From the NCBI GenBank assembly GCA_009781755.1, contig WQVD01000008.1, positions 1 through 64,000 on the forward strand: a DNA stretch of 64,000 bases, in the 5' to 3' direction. This document shows positions 36,660 to 46,662 of this stretch, in pieces; position 1 is the stretch's first letter, and each line of letters begins with the position of its first letter. The notes under the pieces were generated by a model. It searched no databases. It had not been told where the DNA came from and was given only the letters and a program-made list of their open reading frames with translations. The stretch comes from Defluviitaleaceae bacterium (GTDB taxonomy: Bacteria; Bacillota; Clostridia; Lachnospirales; WQUN01). The position numbers and the translations under genes were made by a program.

Positions 36660-37955
36660 ATGCGGTTACAGTGGATGCGGGTACAAATATTTTTTGCCGA
36701 AAGGGCGCGTACCTTTCGCCGTATTTACTGGCCGCTGGTCATTTCGCTGTTTGTGCTGCTGATTGCGGTGCCATTGACTTTGGCGTTCCGCAATCCGGAT
36801 GTTGAAATCTTTGGTGGCGATCATAGTCGTGTGTTTACGGAGTTTCGCGATGTTTTTACCGACGCGCGGCAAACGGCCCGCAGCAATCAGCGGATACAGG
36901 ATTTTTCGGTCATGTTGTGGTTATTGAATGAAAATTATCCTTTTTTGGATATGGCGGAACGCGGCGGCGCGGATTTGTTGGCATTGACGGAAGCGCGTTT
37001 GGCCGATATGGAAGAAGAAGCGTATTATTGGGCATTTGACTTGGTATCGTTCGCTAATGAACGTTTTTTTAACGAGTTTAATCGATTAGGTAATGTACGG
37101 CTCATATCAGAGCCACGGGGTTATACGGAACCGTGGATGATGGAGCCGTATTTTTTTGGTTACAGGGATTGGCGTTTTGATTCTGACCATTGGGAAATGG
37201 ATAGGGTTGAAAGCAACTTTGCCACGGGTTGGTTACATGACGACGTTGCGTACATGCAGATTGCTTCGTTTATTGCCGAAGGGTTTGACCGGCCGCGCTG
37301 GGTGTCGTTCCGGCATTTTTATGCAGAGGAAGAACGGGCTGCCTTAGAAGCATTTTTTGCCGGGTTGGACGCGGATGCGTTGGTGATTGACATACGCGGG
37401 GTGCATTCCGGGTTTGGCGATTATTTTGTGCCGTTTTTGTTGGAGCCCAACATGGATGAACCGGCGAGCGGTCGTTTTTATGGCATGCACAGCGCAGGGG
37501 ATATGGCCATGCGTGTGAGTGCGGCTTTCCGTGAGTGGTATGACTTTGGCGCGTATCGGCCGGGTGTGCCGAGTTTGCCGTATTTAAACGCAAGCGATGC
37601 CGAATTTTTGGATTACTATATTGTGATGGATATCATTGCGACACCGACCAGGAATGCACCGTTGTTTGACGGACAAATTTATGTCTTGGTAGACAGCGGG
37701 TCGTTCAGCGGGCCTAACTTTATGTACTTACAAATGGCGCAGGATGTGGGGTGGCGTATTTTGTATCAAGAAGATGCCACAGCGGCAGGGTGGGGGAACT
37801 CCTATATTCCGTTGCCGCACAGCCGATTTAACTTGCGGTTTAACCCGCTGTATTTTACCGATGTGTATGGGCGGGCGTTTGAAGAAATGAGTGCGTTTTA
37901 TCACGCGCGTGTGGCTGGGATGGATGATGCCTTGCGTGTGATAACAACCCGTTAA
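36660..37955 (+). CDS. Membrane-anchored S41-like peptidase
   Basis: 431 residues. One N-terminal membrane helix (about 21-41) anchors an external protein. The C-terminal half resembles the S41/tail-specific protease core: DALVIDIRGVHSGFGDYFV, then IYVLVDSGSFSGPNF (nucleophile segment), and DATAAGWGNSYIPLPHSRFN. The Lys found in CtpA-type enzymes (GKG) is replaced in GWG, so it is closer to the S41 subgroup without that Lys, or inactive. Directly after the peptide importer, it could trim peptides outside the cell for uptake; that is inference from position. Confidence 0.65.
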   Translation: MRLQWMRVQIFFAERARTFRRIYWPLVISLFVLLIAVPLTLAFRNPDVEIFGGDHSRVFTEFRDVFTDARQTARSNQRIQDFSVMLWLLNENYPFLDMAERGGADLLALTEARLADMEEEAYYWAFDLVSFANERFFNEFNRLGNVRLISEPRGYTEPWMMEPYFFGYRDWRFDSDHWEMDRVESNFATGWLHDDVAYMQIASFIAEGFDRPRWVSFRHFYAEEERAALEAFFAGLDADALVIDIRGVHSGFGDYFVPFLLEPNMDEPASGRFYGMHSAGDMAMRVSAAFREWYDFGAYRPGVPSLPYLNASDAEFLDYYIVMDIIATPTRNAPLFDGQIYVLVDSGSFSGPNFMYLQMAQDVGWRILYQEDATAAGWGNSYIPLPHSRFNLRFNPLYFTDVYGRAFEEMSAFYHARVAGMDDALRVITTR

Positions 37956-37983
37956 ATATAGCAGCAAATGCAACAAAACAGGG

Positions 37984-38237
37984 ATGCCGATTGTTGCGGA
38001 TTGAAAATCCGTTTTACAATCGGCAAATCAATTATTATAGCTGTTAAGCGCCAAATAATTGATTTGGCTGCCCGCCGAGTGGGCTTCGCTATCCCTAAGC
38101 GAAATTACCTTATATGCAGAAAGGAACCATTGATTGTCGACGTTGTTGGCAACGTGCGGCAATTGATACCGAAGCCCGCTCGGCAGGAGAAGCCCCGGCG
38201 TAACCGGTTGGGGAAATAATAATCGGTTTATCCGATT
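37984..38237 (+). ncRNA. Highly structured leader before the FtsX-type permeases (candidate)
   Basis: The 304-base gap holds stacked inverted repeats. GCCGATTGT pairs with ACAATCGGC (37986-38022), and AAATCAATTATT with AATAATTGATTT (38024-38066). GCCGAGTGGGC (38074) pairs with GCCCGCTCGGC (38174), with one G-U. That stem encloses two hairpins: TTCGCT/AGCGAA, and an arm at 38129-38167 around ACGTTG/CAACGT. AATCGG/CCGATT (38221-38237) ends next to the ribosome-binding site. The three-way junction with G-U pairs suggests RNA, either regulatory or mobile. I match it to no known class. Confidence 0.45.
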
Positions 38238-38259
38238 AGATTCCATCGGGAGGCTACTT

Positions 38260-41200
38260 ATGCGTAAAAATGTATTTTTGAAGTCCGTGTTGCGTCAGCC
38301 GATTCGGGCTTTTTTATTGGCTGTGCTTATTGCGGCGGCGGCGTTTGCATTTGTGGCGCGTGCTACGGAGTATCGGGTCATCAGCGATGAAATCACGCGG
38401 ATTGAACAGTTATATCGCGCTATTGGGGTGCTGCAGCCGCTGCATTTTAATGATTTTACATATGACCATGATGTGACGCGGGTGGCGGCTTTGTTGGCGG
38501 ACAGTCCGCTGGTGGGGCGTGCAGATGCGCGTGTGTTTGCGCAGGGGGTCATGCATGACCACCGCAATTTGATTGCGCAGAGTACGTGGGGTTTTTTAAA
38601 TCCAGAGATGCATGGGTTGGATTTGTATGCCGTCGACCATTATTTTATCGGTACATTGCGGCGTATGCCCATTAGGACGCAGTTGCAAGGACGGCCTGCA
38701 GCGGTACTCAATTTGCAAGTGGACGAAATGATACAGGGCGACCCCACCGCGCTGCGTGTGGGCGACCGCGAATTTACAAACGCACAAGGACAAGTGGCGG
38801 TGATACGCGGCTTCCGCGATTTCCGCTTGATACTAACGGAGGAAGAATTGGCGCTGATGAACGCCGGGGAATGGAATCCGTTGGATGACCTTTATGTAGA
38901 CGGGCAATTTTTATTCCGCGTTACACCCGCATATATGGACAATGAGGGGCGCATGATTTGGTACTTGCGTGCGGTGATGGGTGTGGATGCGCTGGGTTTT
39001 GGCTTCGTGTATGAAGATGGGCATTATTTGCAACGGTTTGTTACGGATGCAGCACAGCGCGATACGCATGATGCATTGACGTTCTTCGTAAATGCGGAAG
39101 ATGAAACTGCGATGGAAGCGGCGATGGCGTACAACGACCGGACGCTGGCGTTGCATGACAATAATTTGTCCATGATGACGGTCATTGGTACGCAAGATAT
39201 GACGGCCATTCCGCGTTTTATGCGCATAACACAGGCGCGGTTGCTGGATACGCCGCGTTTCCCCGGAGGACGTTGGCTTACTTATGAAGATTATTTATAC
39301 AACCGCCATGTGGCAGTGATACCCGCGCAGTTGGCAATACGGCGCGGCATACAAGTGGGCGATACCATTACGCTTACCTTGCGCAACCAACCCCGCCCGC
39401 CGTGGATAGACCACAATCCGCGTGATACATCGGTTTGGTTTAGCCGTGGGGTCGAGGGTTGGTGGGACAACTATCCTGCAGGCTGGTGGGGTATGACTTA
39501 TACCGGTCATACGGATTGGCGAAGCTTCCCCACCCATGAAGCTGCGTTGGAAGTGGTGGGCATTTATTGGTATACGCCGCCGGGTGGTGCGTTTACCAAC
39601 TTTACATCGGCGGAGATATACGTACCCGCCGGGATCATCCCCGAGGGCTTTGGCTGGGAGGACATGCCGTTATTGACGGGGATGTACAACTTCATGCTCA
39701 ATTCCCCGCGTGACGAAGAACGCTTCTTGCGTGATTACCGCGAGCCGTTGGCCGCATTGGGTTTTGTGCCTATCTTCGTACCCACGGGGTTTGATGTGTT
39801 GGTGCGGGCGACCGATCCGATTCGCACATCGATTACAGTCAATTTGGCGATATTCGGCGCGGTTAGTGTAATGATATTGGCGTTAGTGGTATTCCTGTAT
39901 GTGCGGCAATGGCGGCGCAGCGTGGCGATTACCAAGGCGTTGGGTTTGCCATCCACGCGGGTGATGGGTTGGTTGTTTGTACCCGTGTTGTGCATTTGGA
40001 TACCCGCGATGCTGGCCGGGGCTTGGTTGGGTTGGCACTTTGCCTTGGGCGAAGCGGAAGCCGTACTGCGCGAGACGTTTGCCTACGATTATGACGCGGC
40101 GGCGTTGATATCCGCCGCGTGGTTGGGTGCGATGGCAAGCGGTATGGCATTGGTCATGTGCGCCGGGGTGTTTGGCGGCGCGTACAATTTGATACGCCGT
40201 CCGGTGCTGGAACAATTGCAAGGCGGCACGCAAAAACGTCTAAATATCCAACGCGTGGAATCGGGCGAATTGCCCGAAGGTTTCACCGTGCAGGCATTGT
40301 CATTGTCGACCGAGCCGCTGCGCAAATCCCGCGTGGGGGCATGGCGTGCCTCTTTGCGGCATGGGTTGCGGCACATTCTGCGGTCGCCCGTCAAAACCGG
40401 GCTGGCGGCGGCGTTAGCATTGCTGTTCGTCTTTTCGTTGGGCTGGCTGGACGACACGATCCACTTTACCGAGGCGGAAATTGAACGGTTGTGGACGGAA
40501 ACGCGTATTTATGCGGAGCTGGTACCCATACCGCAGGAAGATTTTGAAGAAACGGCATGGTGGCCGTCGATGATTGCGCCGACATCATGGGATTTGATGT
40601 TGGCATCGGGTTTTGTAACCGAAGCGTACTTGGAAGGATTTGTTTTTGGCCATTGGCTCAGTTATTTGAATAGTTTTGTGGGTGTGAGCCACTTGGATGG
40701 TTTTATCGCGGAGAATACAAAGACCGCAATGGATGAACACTTGGGTGTGGCTTGTGACGATATAGAAATTGAATTTGCCCCCGGTTTCGGCCCGGAGGAC
40801 TTCATATTTGTATCGGGCCAACCCGTGCCGATGATTGTACCGCGTCATTTATTGTATGTGTATGAAGACGGTTATATATTTGAAATGGGCGAGGTGTTCA
40901 CGTTTGACCGTTCGGTCATCGATTTTGTGGATTGGGGCATGCATTTTGCATTCGGCACCGTTATGGTTGAAACGCGGGGGCGAATCATTGGCGTGTATGA
41001 CGGCGGGTTGCAACGCGGGATTCTGCGTTCGGGCCTCCCCACGGTTGTACCCATGGAAGCTTTCTATTATATAGCAGATGGGAACCAATGGTTTCACACC
41101 GAATGGGCGTTCTTGCAAACCGGTCGCCCCGCATACATGACAACACGTTTTGTCGTCGATACCACCCGCAACCGCGAATTGGATACCCTGCGCGATTTTG

Positions 41201-41664
41201 TGGAGTTGGCATTAACACAAAACTTCTTGGGCCGTTTCTTTGGCCAACAACCACTGGAATTGGTACTGGATGACAGCGTTATCCACAACGTTATCATCCC
41301 CATGGAGCGCAACTTGTCGCTGCTGCGCGTGTTGTATCCTATTGCCATTGGCGCGGCGTTTGTGCTGTCGTTAGGGTTATCATTGCTGACGATGTTGCAA
41401 AGTGCCAAGAATGCCGCCATCCTGCGCGTGCTGGGCAAGACGCGAGCCAACGCGCAATTCGCGCTGATTGCTGAGCAGTTAATTGTGTGCTTGGTGGGTG
41501 TGACATTGGGATTGTTGATTATGCCGTTGTTAAATGTAGCATTGGGGCTCATTGCCGTGTCGTTCGCCGGGTTGTACCTGGCGGGAGCGTTGGTGGGGTC
41601 GTTTATCGGTGCGGTTGTGATTAGTGCGAAGACACCGCTGGAGTTGTTGCAGGTGCGGGAATGA
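38260..41664 (+). CDS. Large FtsX-type ABC permease, paralog 1
   Basis: 1134 residues, GGGAGG site. One N-terminal helix (about 13-34) is followed by an external region of about 480 residues, then a three-helix FtsX block (about 520-665) with the cytoplasmic VRQWRRSVAITKALGLPSTR loop, a fourth helix (about 710), a second external region, and a final FtsX block (about 1020-1130) with NAAILRVLGKTRA. This is the architecture of MacB/LolE-like exporters with duplicated cores. Together with the ATPase at 45025 it may extract lipids, lipoproteins or peptides from the membrane. A similar paralog follows with a 4-bp overlap. Confidence 0.85.
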   Translation: MRKNVFLKSVLRQPIRAFLLAVLIAAAAFAFVARATEYRVISDEITRIEQLYRAIGVLQPLHFNDFTYDHDVTRVAALLADSPLVGRADARVFAQGVMHDHRNLIAQSTWGFLNPEMHGLDLYAVDHYFIGTLRRMPIRTQLQGRPAAVLNLQVDEMIQGDPTALRVGDREFTNAQGQVAVIRGFRDFRLILTEEELALMNAGEWNPLDDLYVDGQFLFRVTPAYMDNEGRMIWYLRAVMGVDALGFGFVYEDGHYLQRFVTDAAQRDTHDALTFFVNAEDETAMEAAMAYNDRTLALHDNNLSMMTVIGTQDMTAIPRFMRITQARLLDTPRFPGGRWLTYEDYLYNRHVAVIPAQLAIRRGIQVGDTITLTLRNQPRPPWIDHNPRDTSVWFSRGVEGWWDNYPAGWWGMTYTGHTDWRSFPTHEAALEVVGIYWYTPPGGAFTNFTSAEIYVPAGIIPEGFGWEDMPLLTGMYNFMLNSPRDEERFLRDYREPLAALGFVPIFVPTGFDVLVRATDPIRTSITVNLAIFGAVSVMILALVVFLYVRQWRRSVAITKALGLPSTRVMGWLFVPVLCIWIPAMLAGAWLGWHFALGEAEAVLRETFAYDYDAAALISAAWLGAMASGMALVMCAGVFGGAYNLIRRPVLEQLQGGTQKRLNIQRVESGELPEGFTVQALSLSTEPLRKSRVGAWRASLRHGLRHILRSPVKTGLAAALALLFVFSLGWLDDTIHFTEAEIERLWTETRIYAELVPIPQEDFEETAWWPSMIAPTSWDLMLASGFVTEAYLEGFVFGHWLSYLNSFVGVSHLDGFIAENTKTAMDEHLGVACDDIEIEFAPGFGPEDFIFVSGQPVPMIVPRHLLYVYEDGYIFEMGEVFTFDRSVIDFVDWGMHFAFGTVMVETRGRIIGVYDGGLQRGILRSGLPTVVPMEAFYYIADGNQWFHTEWAFLQTGRPAYMTTRFVVDTTRNRELDTLRDFVELALTQNFLGRFFGQQPLELVLDDSVIHNVIIPMERNLSLLRVLYPIAIGAAFVLSLGLSLLTMLQSAKNAAILRVLGKTRANAQFALIAEQLIVCLVGVTLGLLIMPLLNVALGLIAVSFAGLYLAGALVGSFIGAVVISAKTPLELLQVRE

Positions 41665-44600
41665 CGCGCCGGTTGTTTTTAATATTTTGTGCACGGCGAC
41701 CTTTGCTTGCATTTTTGTTATGCGCGTTGGTAGGTTTGGCTTCGTTCGCGTTTGTGGCGCGTGCGGCGGAATACATTGTGGTACGCGGCGAGTTGCAACG
41801 TATCGAAGGTATGTACCGCGCCATCGGCGTATTGACGCCATTGGAATTTAACGATTTTACCAACGACCATGACGTCACACGTGCCGCGCAATTAATTGCT
41901 GCCGACCGGCGCGTGGTGATATCCGATACGCGGCGTTTTACCACGGGGATATTGGATCGGCATACGCCTGTAGCGGTGTACCAAGGCGCGGGTGCGTGGG
42001 GAACGTTCTTTTTACCGGCGTTCAGCGGATTGGATATGCCGGGTTTGGAGCATTATTTCATAGGTACGGTGCGCGCGCCGGCGGCTTTGGTGCGGTTGGG
42101 CGGGCAACCGGTGTTGATGCTCAATGTCATGGTAGACGAAATGTTGCAAGGCGATGCGTCCGTTTTGCCTGTGGGTATGCGTGAATTTACCAACGCACAC
42201 GGGCAAACCGCACGGATAAGCGGGCGGCAGGATTTTCGTTTGCGCATAACCGAAGAAGAAGCCGAAGCTTTTCAACGCGGCGAATGGAATCCGTTGGATG
42301 TACGCGTGGGTGAGCAATACGTGTTTCAAGCAGCACCCAACCAAGATTTTACGTATGGACGTTTAAATTGGAATTTGCGCCCGCTGGTGGGTAACGATGG
42401 GTTGATATACGGACCGCTGTCGTTCGGTTTTTTCGGTTTCTACCAATTAATGCGCATTCAACCCGAACTGCGCAGCAACGCGGATGATATGCGCTTCTTC
42501 CTGCCGGCAAATGATGCGGATAGGTTGGAAGCTTTATTGGGCGATCATTTGCGCTTACATGAAATGAACCGTTCTTCCGTTGTGGTCATTGAAACGCGAG
42601 ACATGACCGCCGTGCCGCGCTTTACCAATGCGCACCATGCGCGGTTATTGCATACGTCCACTTTTTATGGCGGGCGGTGGCTCACGTATGAAGATTATAC
42701 GGAAGGACGTGCGGTTGCGGTCGTACCCATGCAATTGGCCATCCGCAGCGGCTTGACCGTGGGCGAGACCTTTACCATGACATTGCGTGATACCACACAA
42801 CCCAAGTGGTTAGCCACACTAACCACTTCACCTTGGGCACCGGGTATCGAAGGCTGGTGGAACAACTACCCCGACGGCTGGTGGGCATTCACCGAAGCGG
42901 GCGAGCCGGGTTGGCAAACCGCACGAACCCATACCATCGAAGTAGAAGTAGTAGGTGTGTACCGCATGACCCTGCCCGGTGTGACGATGCACAACTTTTC
43001 GGGTTTGGAGATATATATCCCCGCCGGCTTGATCCCTGAAGGGTTTGAATGGGACGGCGCACCATTGTTGACGGGTATGTACAGCTTCGTGTTGGATTCG
43101 CCCCGGAGCGAAGAGGCGTTTGTGCGCGACCATCAAGCAGCTTTGGCGGCGTTGGGGTTTGCAACGGCGTTTTTGCCTACGCGGTTTGACCATGTGGTGG
43201 CATCGATTGACCCGATTCGCACGTCCGTCACGGTTAATTTGTGGGTGTTTACCGCTGTGGCTGCGTTGGTGTTTGTATTGGCGGTGTACTTGTATGTAAG
43301 ACAATGGCGCAAGGCCGTAGCGGTGTCGCGGGCGTTGGGTATACCCGGGCGGAGGGTTATGCAGGGGTTGTTTGTTCCGGTGGTTTGCTTGTGGGTGCCC
43401 GTGGTGGTAATCGGTGCGCTTGCGGGGATGCAATTTGCCATGGCGCAAGCCAACGATGCACTTGCGGGCATCGGCGATTATGAAACCACGGCGATAAATA
43501 CATGGGCTTGGGCTTGGTCTTGGTGGTTACCGTTATTAATCGCAGGGATATGTGTGTTTATATTGGGTATTTTGTGGTTGGTGGGGTATGGTTTATTACG
43601 CCGTCCGGTGTTGGCACAGTTGCAAGGAGAAGCGCAAGCGGCGGCAGCCAAGGTAGTGGAATCGGGTGTTGTGCCCAAACATTTCCGCGTGCGTAATGTG
43701 GATGTCGGGGTAATTACCCGCACGCGCTTGGGTGGGTTGCGTGCATCCGTTCGCTACATGTGGCGGCACATACGCCGCGCACCGGTAAAAACGGCGTTGG
43801 CATGTGTGCTGGCGGTTGCGTTTGTCTTTTCGTTGGGGTGGTTGGATAACACCATCCGCTCCACCGAGGCGGAAATCGAACGGCTGTGGATGACTACGCG
43901 CATTGATGCACAAATCATGCGTCATGCCGACGCGGCAATGCCCGCATTGCATGGATGGCCTGCCTACATTGCACCCGCATCATGGGATGCCGTATACGCC
44001 ACGGGTTTCGTCACCGATGCATACTTGGAAGCCCTAGCACAATCGCAAACGGCGTATTTGCTGGGTGTGAGCCACTTGGCGGGCTTTATTGAAGAAAATA
44101 CCAAAACACCGTTGGATGAACAGCTCGGCGTGTTTTGTGATGATATTCATATTACTTTTGGTACCGGGTGGAGTGCGGCGGATTTTGTGTATGACACAGC
44201 GCGCACAATACCCGTGCTGGTACGCAACGATTATTTTGTGGAGATGGGATATACCTTTGGTGCCCCCATCCGCAAGCAAATCTCCACGGTGTATGGCTTG
44301 CGCAACGCAGAGTTATTCGTCATCGGTACGTTCGATGGCGGATTGCAACGTGCGGTGGGGCGTGTGGGGTTGAGCGTACAACCGTTATATGTCATGCCGC
44401 TGGAAGCGTTGCAATCGCTGGTATACGGGCATGTCTTATTTGCAAACGACACCGCAGCGGGGTTGGGAACATTGCGCCCGCCGTACATGACCGCGCGTTT
44501 CATCGCCAATCCGGCACGCAACCGCGAATTGGAACATTTGCGCAACGCTGTAGATACCCCGTTAGCAGTTAATCAAATGGGTGGTCAAGTGGGGCAAGTG

Positions 44601-45008
44601 CCGTTAGAGCTCCGTATGGACGACGATATCTTCCAAAATGTCGTCAAACCCATGGAGCAAAATTTGGCATTAATGCGTTTGATTTATCCCATTGCGGTGG
44701 CAACGGCATTTGCATTGGCGTTGGGGCTGTCGTTGCTCATGATGTTGCAAAACGCAAAAAACGCCGCCCTCCTGCGCGTGTTGGGTCGCCCAAAGACCGC
44801 TACGCAAGGGTTATTAATCTGCGAGCAATTAATCGTTTGTGTCGTTGGCATTATCGCGGCGGTTGTGGGTATTGTTTTGTGGGGTGCGGCAGGCAGTATT
44901 GCAATGTTGGCGGCGATTTATTTTGCCGGTGCGTTCATCGGGTCGTTGGCAGGTGCATATGTCATCAGCACAAAAGCACCGTTGGAATTATTACAAGTAA
45001 AGGAATGA
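41661..45008 (+). CDS. Large FtsX-type ABC permease, paralog 2
   Basis: 1115 residues, ATGA overlap with paralog 1. The two match along their full length: FALVARATEY-like starts, then YRAIGVL.PL.FNDFT.DHDVTR, VRQWRKAVAVSRALGIPGRR in the first FtsX block, RSTEAEIERLWMTTRID, and NAALLRVLGRPKT near the end. The pair may form a heterodimer, each already holding two half-permeases. A 25-bp palindrome at 42804 encodes KWLATLTT, where paralog 1 has an unrelated segment. Confidence 0.85.
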   Translation: MTRRLFLIFCARRPLLAFLLCALVGLASFAFVARAAEYIVVRGELQRIEGMYRAIGVLTPLEFNDFTNDHDVTRAAQLIAADRRVVISDTRRFTTGILDRHTPVAVYQGAGAWGTFFLPAFSGLDMPGLEHYFIGTVRAPAALVRLGGQPVLMLNVMVDEMLQGDASVLPVGMREFTNAHGQTARISGRQDFRLRITEEEAEAFQRGEWNPLDVRVGEQYVFQAAPNQDFTYGRLNWNLRPLVGNDGLIYGPLSFGFFGFYQLMRIQPELRSNADDMRFFLPANDADRLEALLGDHLRLHEMNRSSVVVIETRDMTAVPRFTNAHHARLLHTSTFYGGRWLTYEDYTEGRAVAVVPMQLAIRSGLTVGETFTMTLRDTTQPKWLATLTTSPWAPGIEGWWNNYPDGWWAFTEAGEPGWQTARTHTIEVEVVGVYRMTLPGVTMHNFSGLEIYIPAGLIPEGFEWDGAPLLTGMYSFVLDSPRSEEAFVRDHQAALAALGFATAFLPTRFDHVVASIDPIRTSVTVNLWVFTAVAALVFVLAVYLYVRQWRKAVAVSRALGIPGRRVMQGLFVPVVCLWVPVVVIGALAGMQFAMAQANDALAGIGDYETTAINTWAWAWSWWLPLLIAGICVFILGILWLVGYGLLRRPVLAQLQGEAQAAAAKVVESGVVPKHFRVRNVDVGVITRTRLGGLRASVRYMWRHIRRAPVKTALACVLAVAFVFSLGWLDNTIRSTEAEIERLWMTTRIDAQIMRHADAAMPALHGWPAYIAPASWDAVYATGFVTDAYLEALAQSQTAYLLGVSHLAGFIEENTKTPLDEQLGVFCDDIHITFGTGWSAADFVYDTARTIPVLVRNDYFVEMGYTFGAPIRKQISTVYGLRNAELFVIGTFDGGLQRAVGRVGLSVQPLYVMPLEALQSLVYGHVLFANDTAAGLGTLRPPYMTARFIANPARNRELEHLRNAVDTPLAVNQMGGQVGQVPLELRMDDDIFQNVVKPMEQNLALMRLIYPIAVATAFALALGLSLLMMLQNAKNAALLRVLGRPKTATQGLLICEQLIVCVVGIIAAVVGIVLWGAAGSIAMLAAIYFAGAFIGSLAGAYVISTKAPLELLQVKE
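42804..42828. repeat. 25-bp palindrome inside permease paralog 2
   Basis: AAGTGGTTAG, five bases, CTAACCACTT. It matches the palindrome in tsaE at 18357 except for two central bases, and is read in the frame that gives KWLATLTT. Confidence 0.9.
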
Positions 45009-45024
45009 GAAAGGAGCAAATAGA

Positions 45025-45684
45025 ATGTTAAAACTGGAAAATGTATGTTATCGCTACAAAAAGAGCAATCAAGACGTGCTCAAGGAAGTATCCGCCACCA
45101 TGGAAGCGGGCAAAATGCACGCCATCGTGGGGCCGTCGGGCAGTGGCAAAACAACGCTGCTGTCCATCATGGCGGGCATGGACAAACCCACGGCGGGCGC
45201 GGTGTACATTGACGATACATCGCTGGCGAAGTTGGACTTGGACAAATATCGGCGCGAACAAGTGTCCATGGTGTTCCAAGCGTTTCAATTGTTCCCGCTG
45301 TTGACGGCTATGGAAAATGTATGCTTCCCCATGGAAGCCGTAGGTGCATCGCGTGATGAAGCTGTCAAGCGCGCCAAGCCCCTGCTCGAATCCGTCGGTA
45401 TCAGCGAAGACAAGCACCGCCGCTACCCCGCCAACTTGTCCGGCGGCGAACAGCAGCGCGTGGCCATCGCCCGGGCGTTGTCATCGGGTGCCAAAGTCAT
45501 CTTGGCAGACGAACCCACCGGCAACTTGGACGGTGCCAACTCCGACGCGGTCATGGACATCTTGCGTCATTTGGCACACAAGCAGGGGTATTGCGTAGTC
45601 ATCGTTACCCACAACCCCGAAATCGCCGAAACCGCCGATCAAATCCTGCGCATGAAAGACGGCGTATTAACGGTGCAGAAATGA
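45025..45684 (+). CDS. ABC ATPase of the FtsX-type permeases (MacB/LolD type)
   Basis: 219 residues, AAAGGAG site. Walker A is GPSGSGKTTLLS (about 36-47), Q-loop FQAFQLFPLLTAMENV, signature LSGGEQQRVAIARALSS, Walker B VILADEPTGNLDG, H-loop IVTHNPE. Short single-domain ATPases of this kind power FtsX-type permeases by a piston-like motion without transport through a channel. It follows paralog 2 by 16 nt and overlaps the MoxR gene by 4 bp. Confidence 0.95.
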   Translation: MLKLENVCYRYKKSNQDVLKEVSATMEAGKMHAIVGPSGSGKTTLLSIMAGMDKPTAGAVYIDDTSLAKLDLDKYRREQVSMVFQAFQLFPLLTAMENVCFPMEAVGASRDEAVKRAKPLLESVGISEDKHRRYPANLSGGEQQRVAIARALSSGAKVILADEPTGNLDGANSDAVMDILRHLAHKQGYCVVIVTHNPEIAETADQILRMKDGVLTVQK

Positions 45685-46661
45685 ACGCCGCGCGCATACA
45701 AACCCTAACCGCCGATATTATTAACAACATCGAGCGCGTTATTGTAGGCAAAACGGAAGAAATCAAGCGCGTGCTGGCGGTATTGCTGGCGGGCGGGCAC
45801 GTATTATTGGAGGACGTACCCGGCACGGGCAAGACCCTGCTGGCCAAGGCGTTGGCCAAATCCTTCGACTGCGAATTCTCGCGCGTGCAATTTACGCCGG
45901 ACTTGCTGCCGGGCGAATTAACGGGCATCAATTTCTACAGCCCCAAAACAGGGGAATTTACCTTCCGCCGCGGTTCATTGTTCGCCAATATCGTATTGGG
46001 CGACGAAATCAACCGCGCCACGCCGCGCACGCAATCCGGCCTGCTCGAGTCTATGGAAGAACGGCAAATCACCGTAGACGGCGTGACCCACCCGCTGCCA
46101 GCACCCTACTTCGTCATCGCCACACAAAACCCGATCGAAACGCAAGGCACCTTTCCGCTGCCCGAAGCGCAGTTGGACCGTTTTATGGCCCAACTGAAAT
46201 TAGGTTACCCCACTACCGAACAAAGCACGGATATTTTGGCGCGCTTCATCGCCCCGCAAGGTCCGATGGAAAGCATGCAAGCCGTGTGCAGCACAGAAGA
46301 TTTGTTGGCCATGCAAGCCGCCGTCAAGGACGTGTTCATCCACGCAGACATCCTGCGCTACATCACCGACTTGGCCGAAGCCACCCGCAACCACGAATCC
46401 GTCGTGCTGGGTATTTCTACCCGCGGCGCGTTGGCGTTGGCGCGGATGGCACAGGCTTATTGCGCCATCAACGGCACAGAGCAAGTCACGCCCAAAGACG
46501 TGCTGGCATTGATGCCGTGCGTATTCGCGCATCGCTTGGCCGTCAAGGGCGGGGTAGGGCGCGCGGCAGCCATCATGCAAACCGTGCTGGAAGCGGTACG
46601 CGGCAGCGTCACCGCCCCCGTAGAAAACTGGAAAGATAATTCGCGTTGGGCACGCCAATAA
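45681..46661 (+). CDS. MoxR family AAA+ ATPase
   Basis: 326 residues from ATG 45681 (ATGA overlap with the ABC gene); an earlier start would lie inside that gene. Walker A is EDVPGTGKTLLAKALAKS, Walker B VLGDEINRATPRTQSGLLE, then the MoxR signature ATQNPIETQGTFPLPEAQLDRF. The C-terminal lid contains VLGISTRGALALARMAQ. MoxR ATPases act as chaperones for protein complexes, commonly with a DUF58 protein, as encoded next. Confidence 0.95.
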   Translation: MNAARIQTLTADIINNIERVIVGKTEEIKRVLAVLLAGGHVLLEDVPGTGKTLLAKALAKSFDCEFSRVQFTPDLLPGELTGINFYSPKTGEFTFRRGSLFANIVLGDEINRATPRTQSGLLESMEERQITVDGVTHPLPAPYFVIATQNPIETQGTFPLPEAQLDRFMAQLKLGYPTTEQSTDILARFIAPQGPMESMQAVCSTEDLLAMQAAVKDVFIHADILRYITDLAEATRNHESVVLGISTRGALALARMAQAYCAINGTEQVTPKDVLALMPCVFAHRLAVKGGVGRAAAIMQTVLEAVRGSVTAPVENWKDNSRWARQ

Positions 46662-46662
46662 T

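Noticed and set aside
38074-38184. T-box or known metabolite riboswitch before the FtsX-type genes
   Set aside because: No T-box sequence (AGGGTGG...), and no consensus of SAM, TPP, cobalamin, lysine or glycine classes could be found.
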